From: JAAYWY01 sp050945275
GTDB lineage: Bacteria; Bacillota; DTU030; DUMP01
Direction of reading: 5' to 3'
DNA length: 19,300 nt
Assembly (NCBI GenBank): GCA_050945275.1
Contig: JBMNSQ010000020.1
Span: 1-19,300, forward strand
The position numbers and the translations under genes are program-made. A model generated the notes under the pieces. It searched no databases and had not been told where the DNA came from. It saw only the letters and a list, made by a program, of their open reading frames with translations. This document shows, piece after piece, positions 8,274 to 15,067 of this stretch. Positions within the stretch are counted from its first letter, which is position 1. Every line of letters starts with the position of its first letter.

Positions 8274-8316
8274 AAAAAGCCGTTCCCTTTAGTCGTGTTA
8301 AAGGGAACGGCTTTTT
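8274..8316. terminator. Strong bidirectional Rho-independent terminator
   Basis: AAAAAGCCGTTCCCTTT (8274-8290) pairs perfectly over 17 bp with 8300-8316 around a 9-nt loop. The A-run on one side and T-run on the other serve both strands. It ends the rightward pyruvate oxidoreductase gene (stop at 8202) and the leftward surface-protein operon (last stop at 8404). Confidence 0.92.
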
Positions 8317-8403
8317 CTTAGATCATAGTGTGCCCAAAATTATATCCCGCTTGTCCCGACATAGTCACATTTCCTTCCTTGTATAGTGCTAACAACGGTC
8401 CAT

Positions 8404-9057
8404 TCAAAATACTAGTTGTCCCCGAACTACCAAGCGTAGCGACGGTTTCTGGCTGTAGTCACAAGTGATTAGGGTGATGAGTGTTTCCTCTTCTGAAGGC
8501 TCCAGCACCCAGGTTTCTTCCGGCGGGATAACCAATACTTCAAACACCCGGTAGAAGTAAGTCGCATCCGGACCGATGAATTTGATCTGGTCACCTTTAC
8601 TAACCTCATGCAGACGGTTGAAGTGCCGGCCATAAGTTCGCATGCGATGCCCAGCGATGCAGTAGTTGCCGGCTTCACCTGGCCCGGCAGTACCGGCCAC
8701 ATGAGCCACCGAGATATTGAGGTTCTCCTTAGTATCTTCTCTTAGCACCGGTATCTTAAGCCCAATCTTATCGATTACCAGGATCCCTTCCATATTCTCC
8801 TGGATATATTTCTCTCGCGCTGGGTCTAGGCGGTGGACTGGCGACGGCGCTGGCGCCACCGCGTCCTGTGTCTCAAGAACAGCTCCTTGGATCGCTGGGT
8901 TAACCACAACCTTCGGCGGTGCCGCTACCGCTTGGGTCTCAATCCACGCCTTTAGCAACTGCTGCTGGCGGTAGTCGAAATACTGCTCCCGTAGCGTGGG
9001 GTAAGCCAGCAAACCCAGGCCAACAATAATAAGTATTGCCGCTAGCACCCGCCGCAC
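8404..9057 (-). CDS. Class D sortase
   Basis: Membrane-bound transpeptidase that cleaves an LPxTG-like signal and joins the protein to cell-wall peptidoglycan. In its 217 residues are a single N-terminal membrane helix (5-20), a linker, and a sortase fold starting at GILVIDKIGLKIPVL (91-105). The catalytic triad is complete: H137 in AGHR, C199 in TLITCDYS and R208 in SLRLVV. HVAGTAGPGEAGN before AGHR and the TLxTC motif point to class D. GTG start with AAGGA 5 nt upstream. Last gene of the operon. The only xPxTG protein in the window, encoded at 14150 in the same gene set, is its obvious candidate substrate. The 53-bp gap to the upstream gene suggests cotranscription. Confidence 0.92.
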   Translation of the reverse strand: MRRVLAAILIIVGLGLLAYPTLREQYFDYRQQQLLKAWIETQAVAAPPKVVVNPAIQGAVLETQDAVAPAPSPVHRLDPAREKYIQENMEGILVIDKIGLKIPVLREDTKENLNISVAHVAGTAGPGEAGNYCIAGHRMRTYGRHFNRLHEVSKGDQIKFIGPDATYFYRVFEVLVIPPEETWVLEPSEEETLITLITCDYSQKPSLRLVVRGQLVF

Positions 9058-9110
9058 AGATATCCTTCCCTTCGTCAGGGTGATGAAACTATCGTCCCCT
9101 CCCTACATAT

Positions 9111-10232
9111 CTATCCCTGCTCCTTGGCGTAGCGGCGGCTGGGGAAGTGTTTTTGAGTCGGGGTATCCATAGATAGAGTAGGAACTCTACCAAAGTTGAA
9201 ACGGTAAGCACATTCATCGGAAATAACAAAAAACAAGTGTTCAAAATCCGGGCCATAATTCTGACTTTGATAAACAATTGGCTTCTCTAATTCATCGGCA
9301 ACCTTAAGCAAATCATCAAAAGATCCTACCACAAGGGCATTATCCTCATTAGGAAAGGAAACCCTTTGGGCAGATTCAACGATCCGATCTCGATATTGTT
9401 TGAGTAAGCGGGACAACTTTTTCTTAGCTAGGCTATCTTCTTCTCTAGCCGCCACAGTCATTTGAACAAATATTAACAAAAACAGACTAAATACAACAGA
9501 TAGCACACTAAAGCCTATTTTTGCTTCTTTATAATAAGGAGTAGGTACCAGTCTGATAGCCTCGATTCCGCCTGTCGCCTCATTCTCCAAGCTTCCCTCG
9601 ATAGTAAATATTTTGCCTGTCAAAGGTATAATCAATTTAGGCGCAGCCGTTTCCACGACAGTCCCATCCGGGGTATCGGCTGTAAGTGCAATATTGTAAT
9701 TAACCTCAAGGTTCAGGTTTTGAGGAGAAAACCCTGTCTCCTCCACTATGTTTTCCGTTAAGGAAACATAGTGGGCAAACGGCACTATTATGTTTTCCTC
9801 AAGAACAACTTCCGTTCCATTGACCTGAAAAGTCTCTGGTGGCAAAAGGGGAAAGCTCTTTTCCCAAACCAAGTAATTCTCCTGCCCCGTAAGAGCCTTA
9901 ATAGTAGCGGTAGCGTAATACTCGCCCTTTAAGTCGGCTACGCTTCCGCCTGAAAAGCGGTAAGAAAGTTTTGTGTCGATATAATCGGTCAGAGCGCTTA
10001 TATAAGCCCGGCCAGACCCAAGAGAAGGCTCTTCGTAAAGATTGTTCGGACGGAGATACACCTGGTAATCTACTGCAGAATCCATCATGTAAGGAAAAGC
10101 CGTGTAACTCTCTGCTGTTTCAGGCGTCCTGGTATAAGACCAATACAACCCTACCAGTGAAACAGTCAGAAAAAAAAGCGAAGCGGCGATTATCCTTTGC
10201 CGTGTGCTTTTCTTAACTATTCGTTTCTTCAT
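9111..10232 (-). CDS. DUF5305-like membrane protein
   Basis: A 373-residue protein with a basic cytoplasmic N-terminus, a membrane helix at about 14-31, roughly 205 extracytoplasmic residues of beta-rich sequence, a second helix at about 237-258, and a cytoplasmic tail of about 115 residues. The tail begins with a charged helical stretch (AREEDSLAKKKLSRLLKQYRDRI) and contains VGSFDDLLKVADELEKPIVY. This layout matches what I recall of the DUF5305 family, often encoded beside SipW-type signal peptidases, but I could not compare sequences. ATG start with a G-rich Shine-Dalgarno, 28 bp after the signal peptidase gene. Function unknown. Its position suggests help in export or assembly of the TasA-like proteins. 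Confidence 0.65.
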   Translation of the reverse strand: MKKRIVKKSTRQRIIAASLFFLTVSLVGLYWSYTRTPETAESYTAFPYMMDSAVDYQVYLRPNNLYEEPSLGSGRAYISALTDYIDTKLSYRFSGGSVADLKGEYYATATIKALTGQENYLVWEKSFPLLPPETFQVNGTEVVLEENIIVPFAHYVSLTENIVEETGFSPQNLNLEVNYNIALTADTPDGTVVETAAPKLIIPLTGKIFTIEGSLENEATGGIEAIRLVPTPYYKEAKIGFSVLSVVFSLFLLIFVQMTVAAREEDSLAKKKLSRLLKQYRDRIVESAQRVSFPNEDNALVVGSFDDLLKVADELEKPIVYQSQNYGPDFEHLFFVISDECAYRFNFGRVPTLSMDTPTQKHFPSRRYAKEQG

Positions 10233-10260
10233 CTCCAGCCCCCCTCATGCTTGGTGGTGG

Positions 10261-11445
10261 TCAACTGCTGCGGCTGCGCATCCAGATGGTAAGCCAACCG
10301 GCCTTGGGGATTGTATAGACAACTTGCCCAATCACCTGTTCGGGGAAAACGGGATCTGTGTCCCGGCTTTTGTTGGCGTCTCCTTTGGTCCAAAAAAACT
10401 CCCGGCCGGCTTCATCCATTCCTATTTCCACCACACGGTGGGCAATTCTTATATTGTCCTCCCGGAACATTATTACATCACCAACATCTACTGATGCGGC
10501 CGGTTCTTTCTTGACAATAACCACATCGCCAATAGCAATCTCAGGAGACATACTGCCGCTGACAATCGCGCTGGGAAAATAACTAAAAACACCGACCGAA
10601 AACCAGATCGTGAGCACACAGATGCCACTGGTAACAATCCACCCTAGAGGACTACCCGTATCACCGCTGTTTCTTTTACAGCGAGACGACTCTACTGTAA
10701 ACACCTGGTGAATCAATACCGCCGCAAATGTTGGGGCAAAGGTTCCTACCATGGCCTGAATTATCCAGCTAAGGTTGGGCAGTATTGGTATAAACCAGCG
10801 ACAAGCCAGTACCGTCCCCCGATAGATAATAGCCGGGCGCATCCCGCCCCAAAAAGCCAGATACGAAGCCAACACGTTCTCAGACAGCGCCGGCAGGTAA
10901 ACACTGCCGATAAACTTAGCTATTGCTAGGCCTCCATCCAAATTCATAAACGCGTTCGGTGAAAACCAGAAAAAAGAATAAGTTAAACTAGTCAGCATAA
11001 CGCCTAAAGCAGGGCGCTTGCGGAAAAGTACATTAAGGAACCAGGCCCGGCTCAGTTCCATGCCCCCCACCATAAATCCCAGGTAAAAAATGTTAACCAG
11101 GATCCCCCTTACACTCAGATCATAAGGGCTTCTGCCAAGGCCCTGCAGCAGACCAACAGCGTACCCGACCATGATACAAGCGGCGGCACCCATAAAGGCC
11201 AGCCAGCAAAACATCTTCTTAAACCGAGGTTTAGCAGCGGCTCTTCTGGTCGGCAGTTTTGAGATAATAACAGCCAGTAAGCCCCAAAGAAGCGAGGGCA
11301 ATATGTAGTTACCCACAAAACCGCCCACTGCTCGTCCCAAAACAAAATTATTTAAGTAATATATAGCGCTAACGATAAAACATACCAAGAGAGAGTACCG
11401 GTATTGGGCCCGAGACCTGAGGTTATTAAGCATCCTGGCTAGCAT
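10261..11445 (-). CDS. SipW/archaeal-type signal peptidase I with polytopic N-terminal domain
   Basis: Signal peptidase of the Ser-His type (SipW, archaeal and ER-like) rather than the Ser-Lys bacterial type. The catalytic part is the last ~130 residues of 394: a membrane helix (about 272-292), then SGSMSPEIAIGD with nucleophile S298, GDVIMF, IAHRVVEI with H336 in place of the general-base Lys, and TKGDANKSRD as the next conserved box. The first ~265 residues are unusual: about seven or eight hydrophobic segments, including GGMELSRAWFLNVLFRKRP followed by SLTYSFFWF, which resembles CPBP-type membrane proteases but lacks their full catalytic residues. SipW itself is about 190 aa. ATG start with GAGGT upstream, 14 bp after the acidic-protein gene. 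Likely processes the TasA-like proteins encoded just upstream. Confidence 0.88.
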   Translation of the reverse strand: MLARMLNNLRSRAQYRYSLLVCFIVSAIYYLNNFVLGRAVGGFVGNYILPSLLWGLLAVIISKLPTRRAAAKPRFKKMFCWLAFMGAAACIMVGYAVGLLQGLGRSPYDLSVRGILVNIFYLGFMVGGMELSRAWFLNVLFRKRPALGVMLTSLTYSFFWFSPNAFMNLDGGLAIAKFIGSVYLPALSENVLASYLAFWGGMRPAIIYRGTVLACRWFIPILPNLSWIIQAMVGTFAPTFAAVLIHQVFTVESSRCKRNSGDTGSPLGWIVTSGICVLTIWFSVGVFSYFPSAIVSGSMSPEIAIGDVVIVKKEPAASVDVGDVIMFREDNIRIAHRVVEIGMDEAGREFFWTKGDANKSRDTDPVFPEQVIGQVVYTIPKAGWLTIWMRSRSS

Positions 11446-11459
11446 CTTGTACCTCGTTT

Positions 11460-12350
11460 CTACTGCTGGTCATGGGCATCTTCATTGCTTCCGATAGAAG
11501 ATTCGTCATCCCCATTGCTGCTGCCATTAGAATCTGGCAAAGCTGCATCTACCGGAGCTGGTACCTCTTTATCGGCTTCCGGCTCGCTCTCTTCTTTTTC
11601 TTCGTTAGCCGGAACATCTTTCTCCTCGTCCTCGGTATCACCATCATTATCGCCTTCCGGCTCCCGGTCGCCCTCTTCTTTCTCATCTTCGGCCCGGCCA
11701 TCTTCCCCAGCTTCAGCGTCACCACCAGTATCGCCTACTGGTGCCGGTTCGCCCTCTTCCCCTTCTTCGTCACCCGAAATATCTTTATCCGGAATATCTT
11801 TCTCATCCTCGGCGCCATCACCGGTATCTTGTACCGGCTCCTGATCGCTCTCTTCTTTCTCATCATCAGTTGGAGCATCTTGCTCGTTCCCGGTGCCGCC
11901 ATCAATGTCATCTGCTGGGTCCAGTTCGTCGGCAGCGGGTTGTGTTTTGGTTCCGCTTTCATCTGTGGGCGGCTCATGATCGCCTTTAGTCTCGCCCGGA
12001 TTCTGCTCGCTCTTCTTTTTTCCATCGTCCTTTGGGACATGGTTATCGTCACCGGCGTCATCATCCATACAGTCGTCCCCACTTGGCTCAGCGGTGAGAT
12101 CCAATTCGTCCGCTCCATCCTGCTCCTCAGAGGGCACCTCCGGATCGATACCATCCGGCAATTCCCCTACCGGTACAGCAAGGTCAAGTTCATCAATGAG
12201 TAGAAGCTCTTCTGGCACAATCTCTTCTTCCCAGGTGGCAGTGATACGGCCACTTAGTAAAAGAGGATCCTGCCAAGCAGCATTTCCAGCAGATAGAATC
12301 AACAGCGATATTAAAAGAAATAAAGAGAGCAAGAAGATTTTTCCCTTCAA
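11460..12350 (-). CDS. Secreted, extremely acidic low-complexity protein, probable SipW-type substrate
   Basis: A 296-residue protein with a signal peptide (MKGKIFLLSLFLLISLLILSA) and a mature start AAWQDPLLLSGRITATW. This closely parallels the mature start of the TasA-like protein at 13467 (AAWQDGIGVSGIVSTGD). After residue ~40 the chain is almost wholly Asp, Glu, Gly, Pro, Lys and Ser with imperfect repeats (DEKEESDQEP, DEKEEGDREP, NEEKEESEPE). There is no membrane anchor, sorting signal or folded domain. TTG start with GAGGA about 9 nt upstream. It lies between the second TasA-like gene and the signal peptidase gene. I infer an exported matrix component, perhaps binding cations or acting as a spacer, but no enzymatic function can be read. 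The antisense strand is also open over much of this gene because of its codon composition. Confidence 0.75.
   Translation of the reverse strand: MKGKIFLLSLFLLISLLILSAGNAAWQDPLLLSGRITATWEEEIVPEELLLIDELDLAVPVGELPDGIDPEVPSEEQDGADELDLTAEPSGDDCMDDDAGDDNHVPKDDGKKKSEQNPGETKGDHEPPTDESGTKTQPAADELDPADDIDGGTGNEQDAPTDDEKEESDQEPVQDTGDGAEDEKDIPDKDISGDEEGEEGEPAPVGDTGGDAEAGEDGRAEDEKEEGDREPEGDNDGDTEDEEKDVPANEEKEESEPEADKEVPAPVDAALPDSNGSSNGDDESSIGSNEDAHDQQ
11560..11880 (-). repeat. Imperfect in-frame repeats encoding acidic units
   Basis: Within the acidic-protein gene the DNA repeats a theme encoding DEKEE[SG]D.EP, a glycine-aspartate stretch, then EDE.KD[IV]P. At least three degenerate copies are visible. 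Unequal exchange here would change length in multiples of three, so the protein could vary in length without losing frame. Confidence 0.5.
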
Positions 12351-12402
12351 CCTTATCTTCCTCGCTTTCTAGACACCGTTCTTACCCATTGGATTAGGGA
12401 AG

Positions 12403-12440
12403 CCAGGGGAAGACCAGACATGAGCCGAGGCTTCCCCTGG
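12403..12440. terminator. Hairpin between the TasA-like gene and the acidic-protein gene
   Basis: CCAGGGGAAG (12403-12412) pairs with CTTCCCCTGG (12431-12440). On the coding (-) strand no T-run follows; the weak T-rich tail (TTTCTT) lies on the + side. It may be a partial terminator or an mRNA-stabilising 3' end for the TasA-like transcript, allowing lower expression of the genes downstream. Confidence 0.45.
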
Positions 12441-12515
12441 TTTCTTGCCATTAAATAATTCTTCAATTATACACTTATCAGTCTTGAACTATAATCTCGA
12501 TCTTGGAACACAGTT

Positions 12516-13163
12516 TTATTGCGCGTTCCACTGCTCCCAGATCATCTCCACATCAAAACTAAAAGATACATCTTGGAATTCATTGGGGGTGTCTTTATCA
12601 AGCCATATCGTTATACTACCTGTCGGGTCTGGGTCGTCCTCTGTAGCTTCCCTGCCTAGGCGAATTTGGTCACCGGGGTTTATCACTTGGCTACCAACAG
12701 CATCTTTTACTAAATCAGAAAGATAATACAAGTACCCTTCTTCCGAACCGATTTCGACAGGCCATGTTTCACCATTCTCTAAATACCGAGCATTAACTTT
12801 GGCTTTGACGTAGTCCCATATGCGTTCATCTTCGGCACTTAAAGTAACCTTTACATCACTCAATTTAACTGGAATGTCGCCTTTGTTTTGCGCAAACAAA
12901 GCCAAACTAGCCTTGGCTTCAGGATACATATTTTCAATCGTAAATACGGGTTTCCTTGGATGATTTGTATGGGTTCCAGTCATATAAGGATCTGTCCCCT
13001 GGGGCCCAGCACCCCATAAGGCAACGCTTACAAACTCCATCTTAAGCTCTGCCGTATCCGCAGTTGCTTCAATTTCAAGGGTATCCGTCCACCAGGCATA
13101 AGCCCCGCCAATGAGCCCTAACGCTACTACCAAAACTACGGCAATATACTTAACGTTTTTCAA
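12516..13163 (-). CDS. TasA/camelysin-like secreted fibre or matrix protein
   Basis: A 215-residue exported protein. The signal peptide (about 1-23, KNVKYIAVVLVVALGLIGGAYA) is followed by WWTDTLEIEATADTAELKMEF, the mature-start pattern of SipW-processed TasA/CalY-family proteins. The core motif ENMYPEAKASLALFAQNKGD followed by IPVKLSDV matches the same beta-sandwich strand region in two other proteins of this cluster. The C-terminus ends FSFDVEMIWEQWNAQ; its QWN is shared with the product of the gene at 13467. TTG start with AAGGAGT about 9 nt upstream. It is set apart by 303 bp upstream and a hairpin downstream, so it may be separately and strongly expressed as the major subunit. Family assignment is by motif only. 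Confidence 0.8.
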   Translation of the reverse strand: MKNVKYIAVVLVVALGLIGGAYAWWTDTLEIEATADTAELKMEFVSVALWGAGPQGTDPYMTGTHTNHPRKPVFTIENMYPEAKASLALFAQNKGDIPVKLSDVKVTLSAEDERIWDYVKAKVNARYLENGETWPVEIGSEEGYLYYLSDLVKDAVGSQVINPGDQIRLGREATEDDPDPTGSITIWLDKDTPNEFQDVSFSFDVEMIWEQWNAQ

Positions 13164-13466
13164 TTAATGCACACTCCTTTTTACTCTTGGTTTTTGTTTT
13201 CCACCCATGAATGCTGGTACGTGCTCCTCTTGTCTGCCTCTGACTACTTTTTTGATTACGATAATTATGTGCTTTTTTGAACCACCTCCTTCTTTCTGAT
13301 TCGCGTGACTGCTCGAGGGAGCATAGGTAGGATACTTTGCTTCAAGGATCCCTCGCTGCACTCGGGATGACACACGGGGCACATAGACACAAAAAGACCA
13401 TGGGCACAAGGGTTGGACAGAGGGAGGCGGTTCTTTTGTCTTCCCCATATGTCCCCCCTTTTGTAT
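13164..13466. other. 303-bp intergenic region with repeat remnants and an orphan Shine-Dalgarno
   Basis: I accept no gene here. It holds a dispersed-repeat copy (13344-13372) and a diverged copy of a second palindromic family (about 13371-13460, including CGGTTCTTTTGTC and ATGTCCCCCC). On the - strand a near-perfect AAGGAGGTGG lies at 13282-13291 with no ATG, GTG or TTG at normal spacing. The promoter of the TasA-like gene at 12516 may lie here, but I see no convincing hexamers. Confidence 0.5.
13344..13372 (+). repeat. Dispersed repeat unit ending in GGGATGACA
   Basis: AAGGATCCCTCGCTGCACTC followed by GGGATGACA is the longest copy of the repeat family also seen at 4448-4468 and 17062-17088. 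The pattern is familiar from intergenic repeats of many Firmicutes, where chance translation yields peptides such as SSRVQRGILE. Confidence 0.65.
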
Positions 13467-13979
13467 TTAGGGGATATTCCACTGCCGGAAAGTTAGGTTT
13501 AGGTCGAAGCGATAGGTTTCGAAAAAATGAGTTGTATCTGATTCCTCAAGATCTTCCTCTACCTCCCCTACCTGGATATACAACTCACCGTCAGCTTCGT
13601 CCCCGTCGCCACCGATAAAATCCCGGAATAACCGGCTGTCAACCTCTAGTCCATAGTCGGCGTCTACATGGACATTGTAAAGGCTCACTGGAATACTGCC
13701 GCGATTGGTAATGGTGTAACCAAAACAAAAACTTTGACCCGGGTAAGCATCCTCAATGGAAATAGAAATGGTCTTTCCGCCATTTCTAATACTGGCACCG
13801 TCTGAAACCCACGTGAAAACCGGATCTATGTCACCGGTGGAGACGATGCCGCTAACCCCGATCCCATCCTGCCAAGCAGCGACGGCTACACCCATCATCC
13901 CCAGTGCCAAGGTCAGAGTGAGCCAAATTATAAACACTGGGGCACTACTTCGTCTTTTTCTTCTGGGTTTTAGAATCAC
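13467..13979 (-). CDS. TasA/camelysin-like secreted protein, second paralogue
   Basis: A 170-residue exported protein. A basic N-terminus (KPRRKRR) and membrane segment (about 14-33) are followed by AAWQDGIGVSGIVSTGDIDPVF, the SipW-type mature start. The core motif IEDAYPGQSFCFGYTITNRG then IPVSLYNVHV aligns with IENMYPEAK...NKGDIPVKLSDVKV in the neighbour at 12516. The chain ends FDLNLTFRQWNIP, again QWN near the C-terminus. GTG start with GGAGGG about 11 nt upstream, somewhat long but the only sensible start. It lies 170 bp after the anchored-protein gene. Probably a minor fibre subunit or adaptor; whether it polymerises cannot be told from sequence. Confidence 0.8.
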   Translation of the reverse strand: MILKPRRKRRSSAPVFIIWLTLTLALGMMGVAVAAWQDGIGVSGIVSTGDIDPVFTWVSDGASIRNGGKTISISIEDAYPGQSFCFGYTITNRGSIPVSLYNVHVDADYGLEVDSRLFRDFIGGDGDEADGELYIQVGEVEEDLEESDTTHFFETYRFDLNLTFRQWNIP

Positions 13980-14002
13980 TTCTCACTCTCCCTCCGTCTA
14001 AA

Positions 14003-14062
14003 GGACACAAGGGGACGAGGAGGAAAATACAAGGGGACGTTTCTTTTGTGTCCCTATGTCTC
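14003..14062. repeat. Palindromic repeat with GGGGACG and TTTTGTGTCC
   Basis: GGACACAA (14003-14010) is the inverse of TTGTGTCC (14047-14054). Between them ACAAGGGGACG occurs twice (14006-14016 and 14030-14040). A diverged relative lies at about 13371-13460. It resembles the GGGGACGGTTCTTTTGTGTCC intergenic repeats I recall from clostridial genomes. Located between the anchored-protein gene and the second TasA-like gene. Confidence 0.5.
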
Positions 14063-14149
14063 CTTATCAAAAGAAACCCTCAATCAATCTATGCCCTTTT
14101 GTTTTTTCAAGAACCTCAAAATAATGAGGGAGCATTTTTTGTAATAAAA

Positions 14150-15025
14150 CTACCAATCTTTGTCCCACCGGCGTTTATCCGTATAGGCCAACTTCGTTCC
14201 GGCCAGTAATACCATTCCTCCCAGCAGATAGTAAGGATAGGGCAGAGCTTCACCGGTTTTAGGCATAACGGGAGAAATACCAGTAGGCACCGGTTCTGCA
14301 GGGACTTCTGTCTCCGGTAGGTCTGGCGGCAGCTCTGGTTTGTCTATGGGTGGGTCCTCCGGCAGAATATCTACACCCTCGGGCGGCTTAGGTTCGGGCC
14401 TCGGCTTGCCGCCTCCGCCCCTACTCCCGCCGCCGTTATCACCATTACCCCCATTCCCACCGTTATCGCCATTACCACCGTTACCACCATTACCGTTATC
14501 ATCGCCGTTGCCGTTGTCGCCATTACCACCATTACCGCTGGCTTTAACGGTGAATATAAACTTAACAGCGGCACTTAGGCCCTGGTAATCGTTCCCTGTC
14601 TCTTCTGGGAGATATACCTCTAGCGACAGGTCATGGCTGTCGCCAGGAGCATAACTACCGAGTTTAATTGGGCCAAGACGATCAAATGGCCCCTGGTACA
14701 AGACCGTATCGCTTTTAGTAACCGTAAGCTCCAGTTGTCCCAGAAGACTAGGCAATCCTAGCCCTCGATTCTTTTTAACCTGCATATCAAAACTACATGG
14801 CCTAGAACAACTGTTTTTTATTGTAAGCGTTGCCTGCCTTCTGTCTCCCGGATACATATTCTTAAAATCGAACAGCTTACCATTGCCGGATAACAGTAGC
14901 TTCCCACCGCCCGCTTCTTCCACCGCCTCTAAAATCAAGCCGTGAGCCAACGCCGGCCCAGCACTGGTTAACAATACCAACGCAATTACAACTATCGCCA
15001 CTACGCTTACGACCGGCTTCTTCAA
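14150..15025 (-). CDS. xPxTG wall-anchored surface protein with TasA-like domain
   Basis: Exported, wall-anchored protein of 291 residues from the chosen TTG at 15025. The signal peptide ends TSAGPALA-HG, an ordinary AxA site. A beta-rich domain (about 25-160) contains FDFKNMYPGDRRQATLTIKN, matching the YPG core of the two TasA-like proteins downstream. A Gly-Asn-Asp linker (about 163-205), a proline-rich spacer and a sorting signal follow: MPKTGE (254), hydrophobic helix, tail KRRWDKDW. Met replaces the usual Leu of LPxTG. The frame extends to GTG 15061, but AGGGGGT at 15032-15038 sits 6 nt before TTG 15025, so I prefer the shorter form (TTG 15028 is also possible). It is probably the substrate of the class D sortase at 8404 and may root fibres to the wall. 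Confidence 0.87.
   Translation of the reverse strand: MKKPVVSVVAIVVIALVLLTSAGPALAHGLILEAVEEAGGGKLLLSGNGKLFDFKNMYPGDRRQATLTIKNSCSRPCSFDMQVKKNRGLGLPSLLGQLELTVTKSDTVLYQGPFDRLGPIKLGSYAPGDSHDLSLEVYLPEETGNDYQGLSAAVKFIFTVKASGNGGNGDNGNGDDNGNGGNGGNGDNGGNGGNGDNGGGSRGGGGKPRPEPKPPEGVDILPEDPPIDKPELPPDLPETEVPAEPVPTGISPVMPKTGEALPYPYYLLGGMVLLAGTKLAYTDKRRWDKDW
14432..14540 (-). repeat. Short tandem repeats encoding a Gly-Asn-Asp linker
   Basis: Degenerate 6- and 9-bp units (ATTACCACC, GTTATCACC and similar on the + strand) encode GNGGNGDNGN-type sequence between the TasA-like domain and the proline-rich spacer of the anchored protein. Slippage here would change linker length in frame. Confidence 0.6.
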
Positions 15026-15031
15026 CAAGCT

Positions 15032-15038
15032 ACCCCCT
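15032..15038 (-). promoter_or_regulatory. Ribosome binding site deciding the start of the anchored protein
   Basis: AGGGGGT on the - strand lies 6 nt before TTG 15025 and 3 nt before TTG 15028. It falls inside the longer frame that begins with GTG 15061, for which no Shine-Dalgarno is visible. Confidence 0.6.
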
Positions 15039-15067
15039 TCCTTACCCTGCCGAAGAAACACACATCT

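Noticed and set aside
11472..12203. Long + strand open frame (243 codons) antisense to the acidic-protein gene
   Set aside because: It arises from GAT/GAA-rich codons read in reverse, giving an Ile/Phe/Leu-rich sequence with no ribosome site. The - strand gene has a signal peptide, a Shine-Dalgarno and operon context.
13164..13448. 94-codon open frame on the - strand ahead of the TasA-like gene
   Set aside because: Its first half translates intergenic repeat sequence (SSRVQRGILE), no Shine-Dalgarno precedes its ATG, and the good Shine-Dalgarno lies inside it without a start codon. I treat it as chance, apart from the orphan site noted as a finding.
14113..14128. Small hairpin CCTCA/TGAGG downstream of the anchored-protein gene
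   Set aside because: Only 5 bp, and no T-run on the coding strand directly after it, so too weak to call a terminator.
14430..14540. CRISPR-like short repeats
   Set aside because: Units are 6-9 bp, degenerate, in frame and without spacers; they encode the Gly-Asn linker.
14340..14588. Proline-rich + strand frame over the Gly-Asn linker
   Set aside because: Simple complement of the Gly-Asn repeat codons; no start context.
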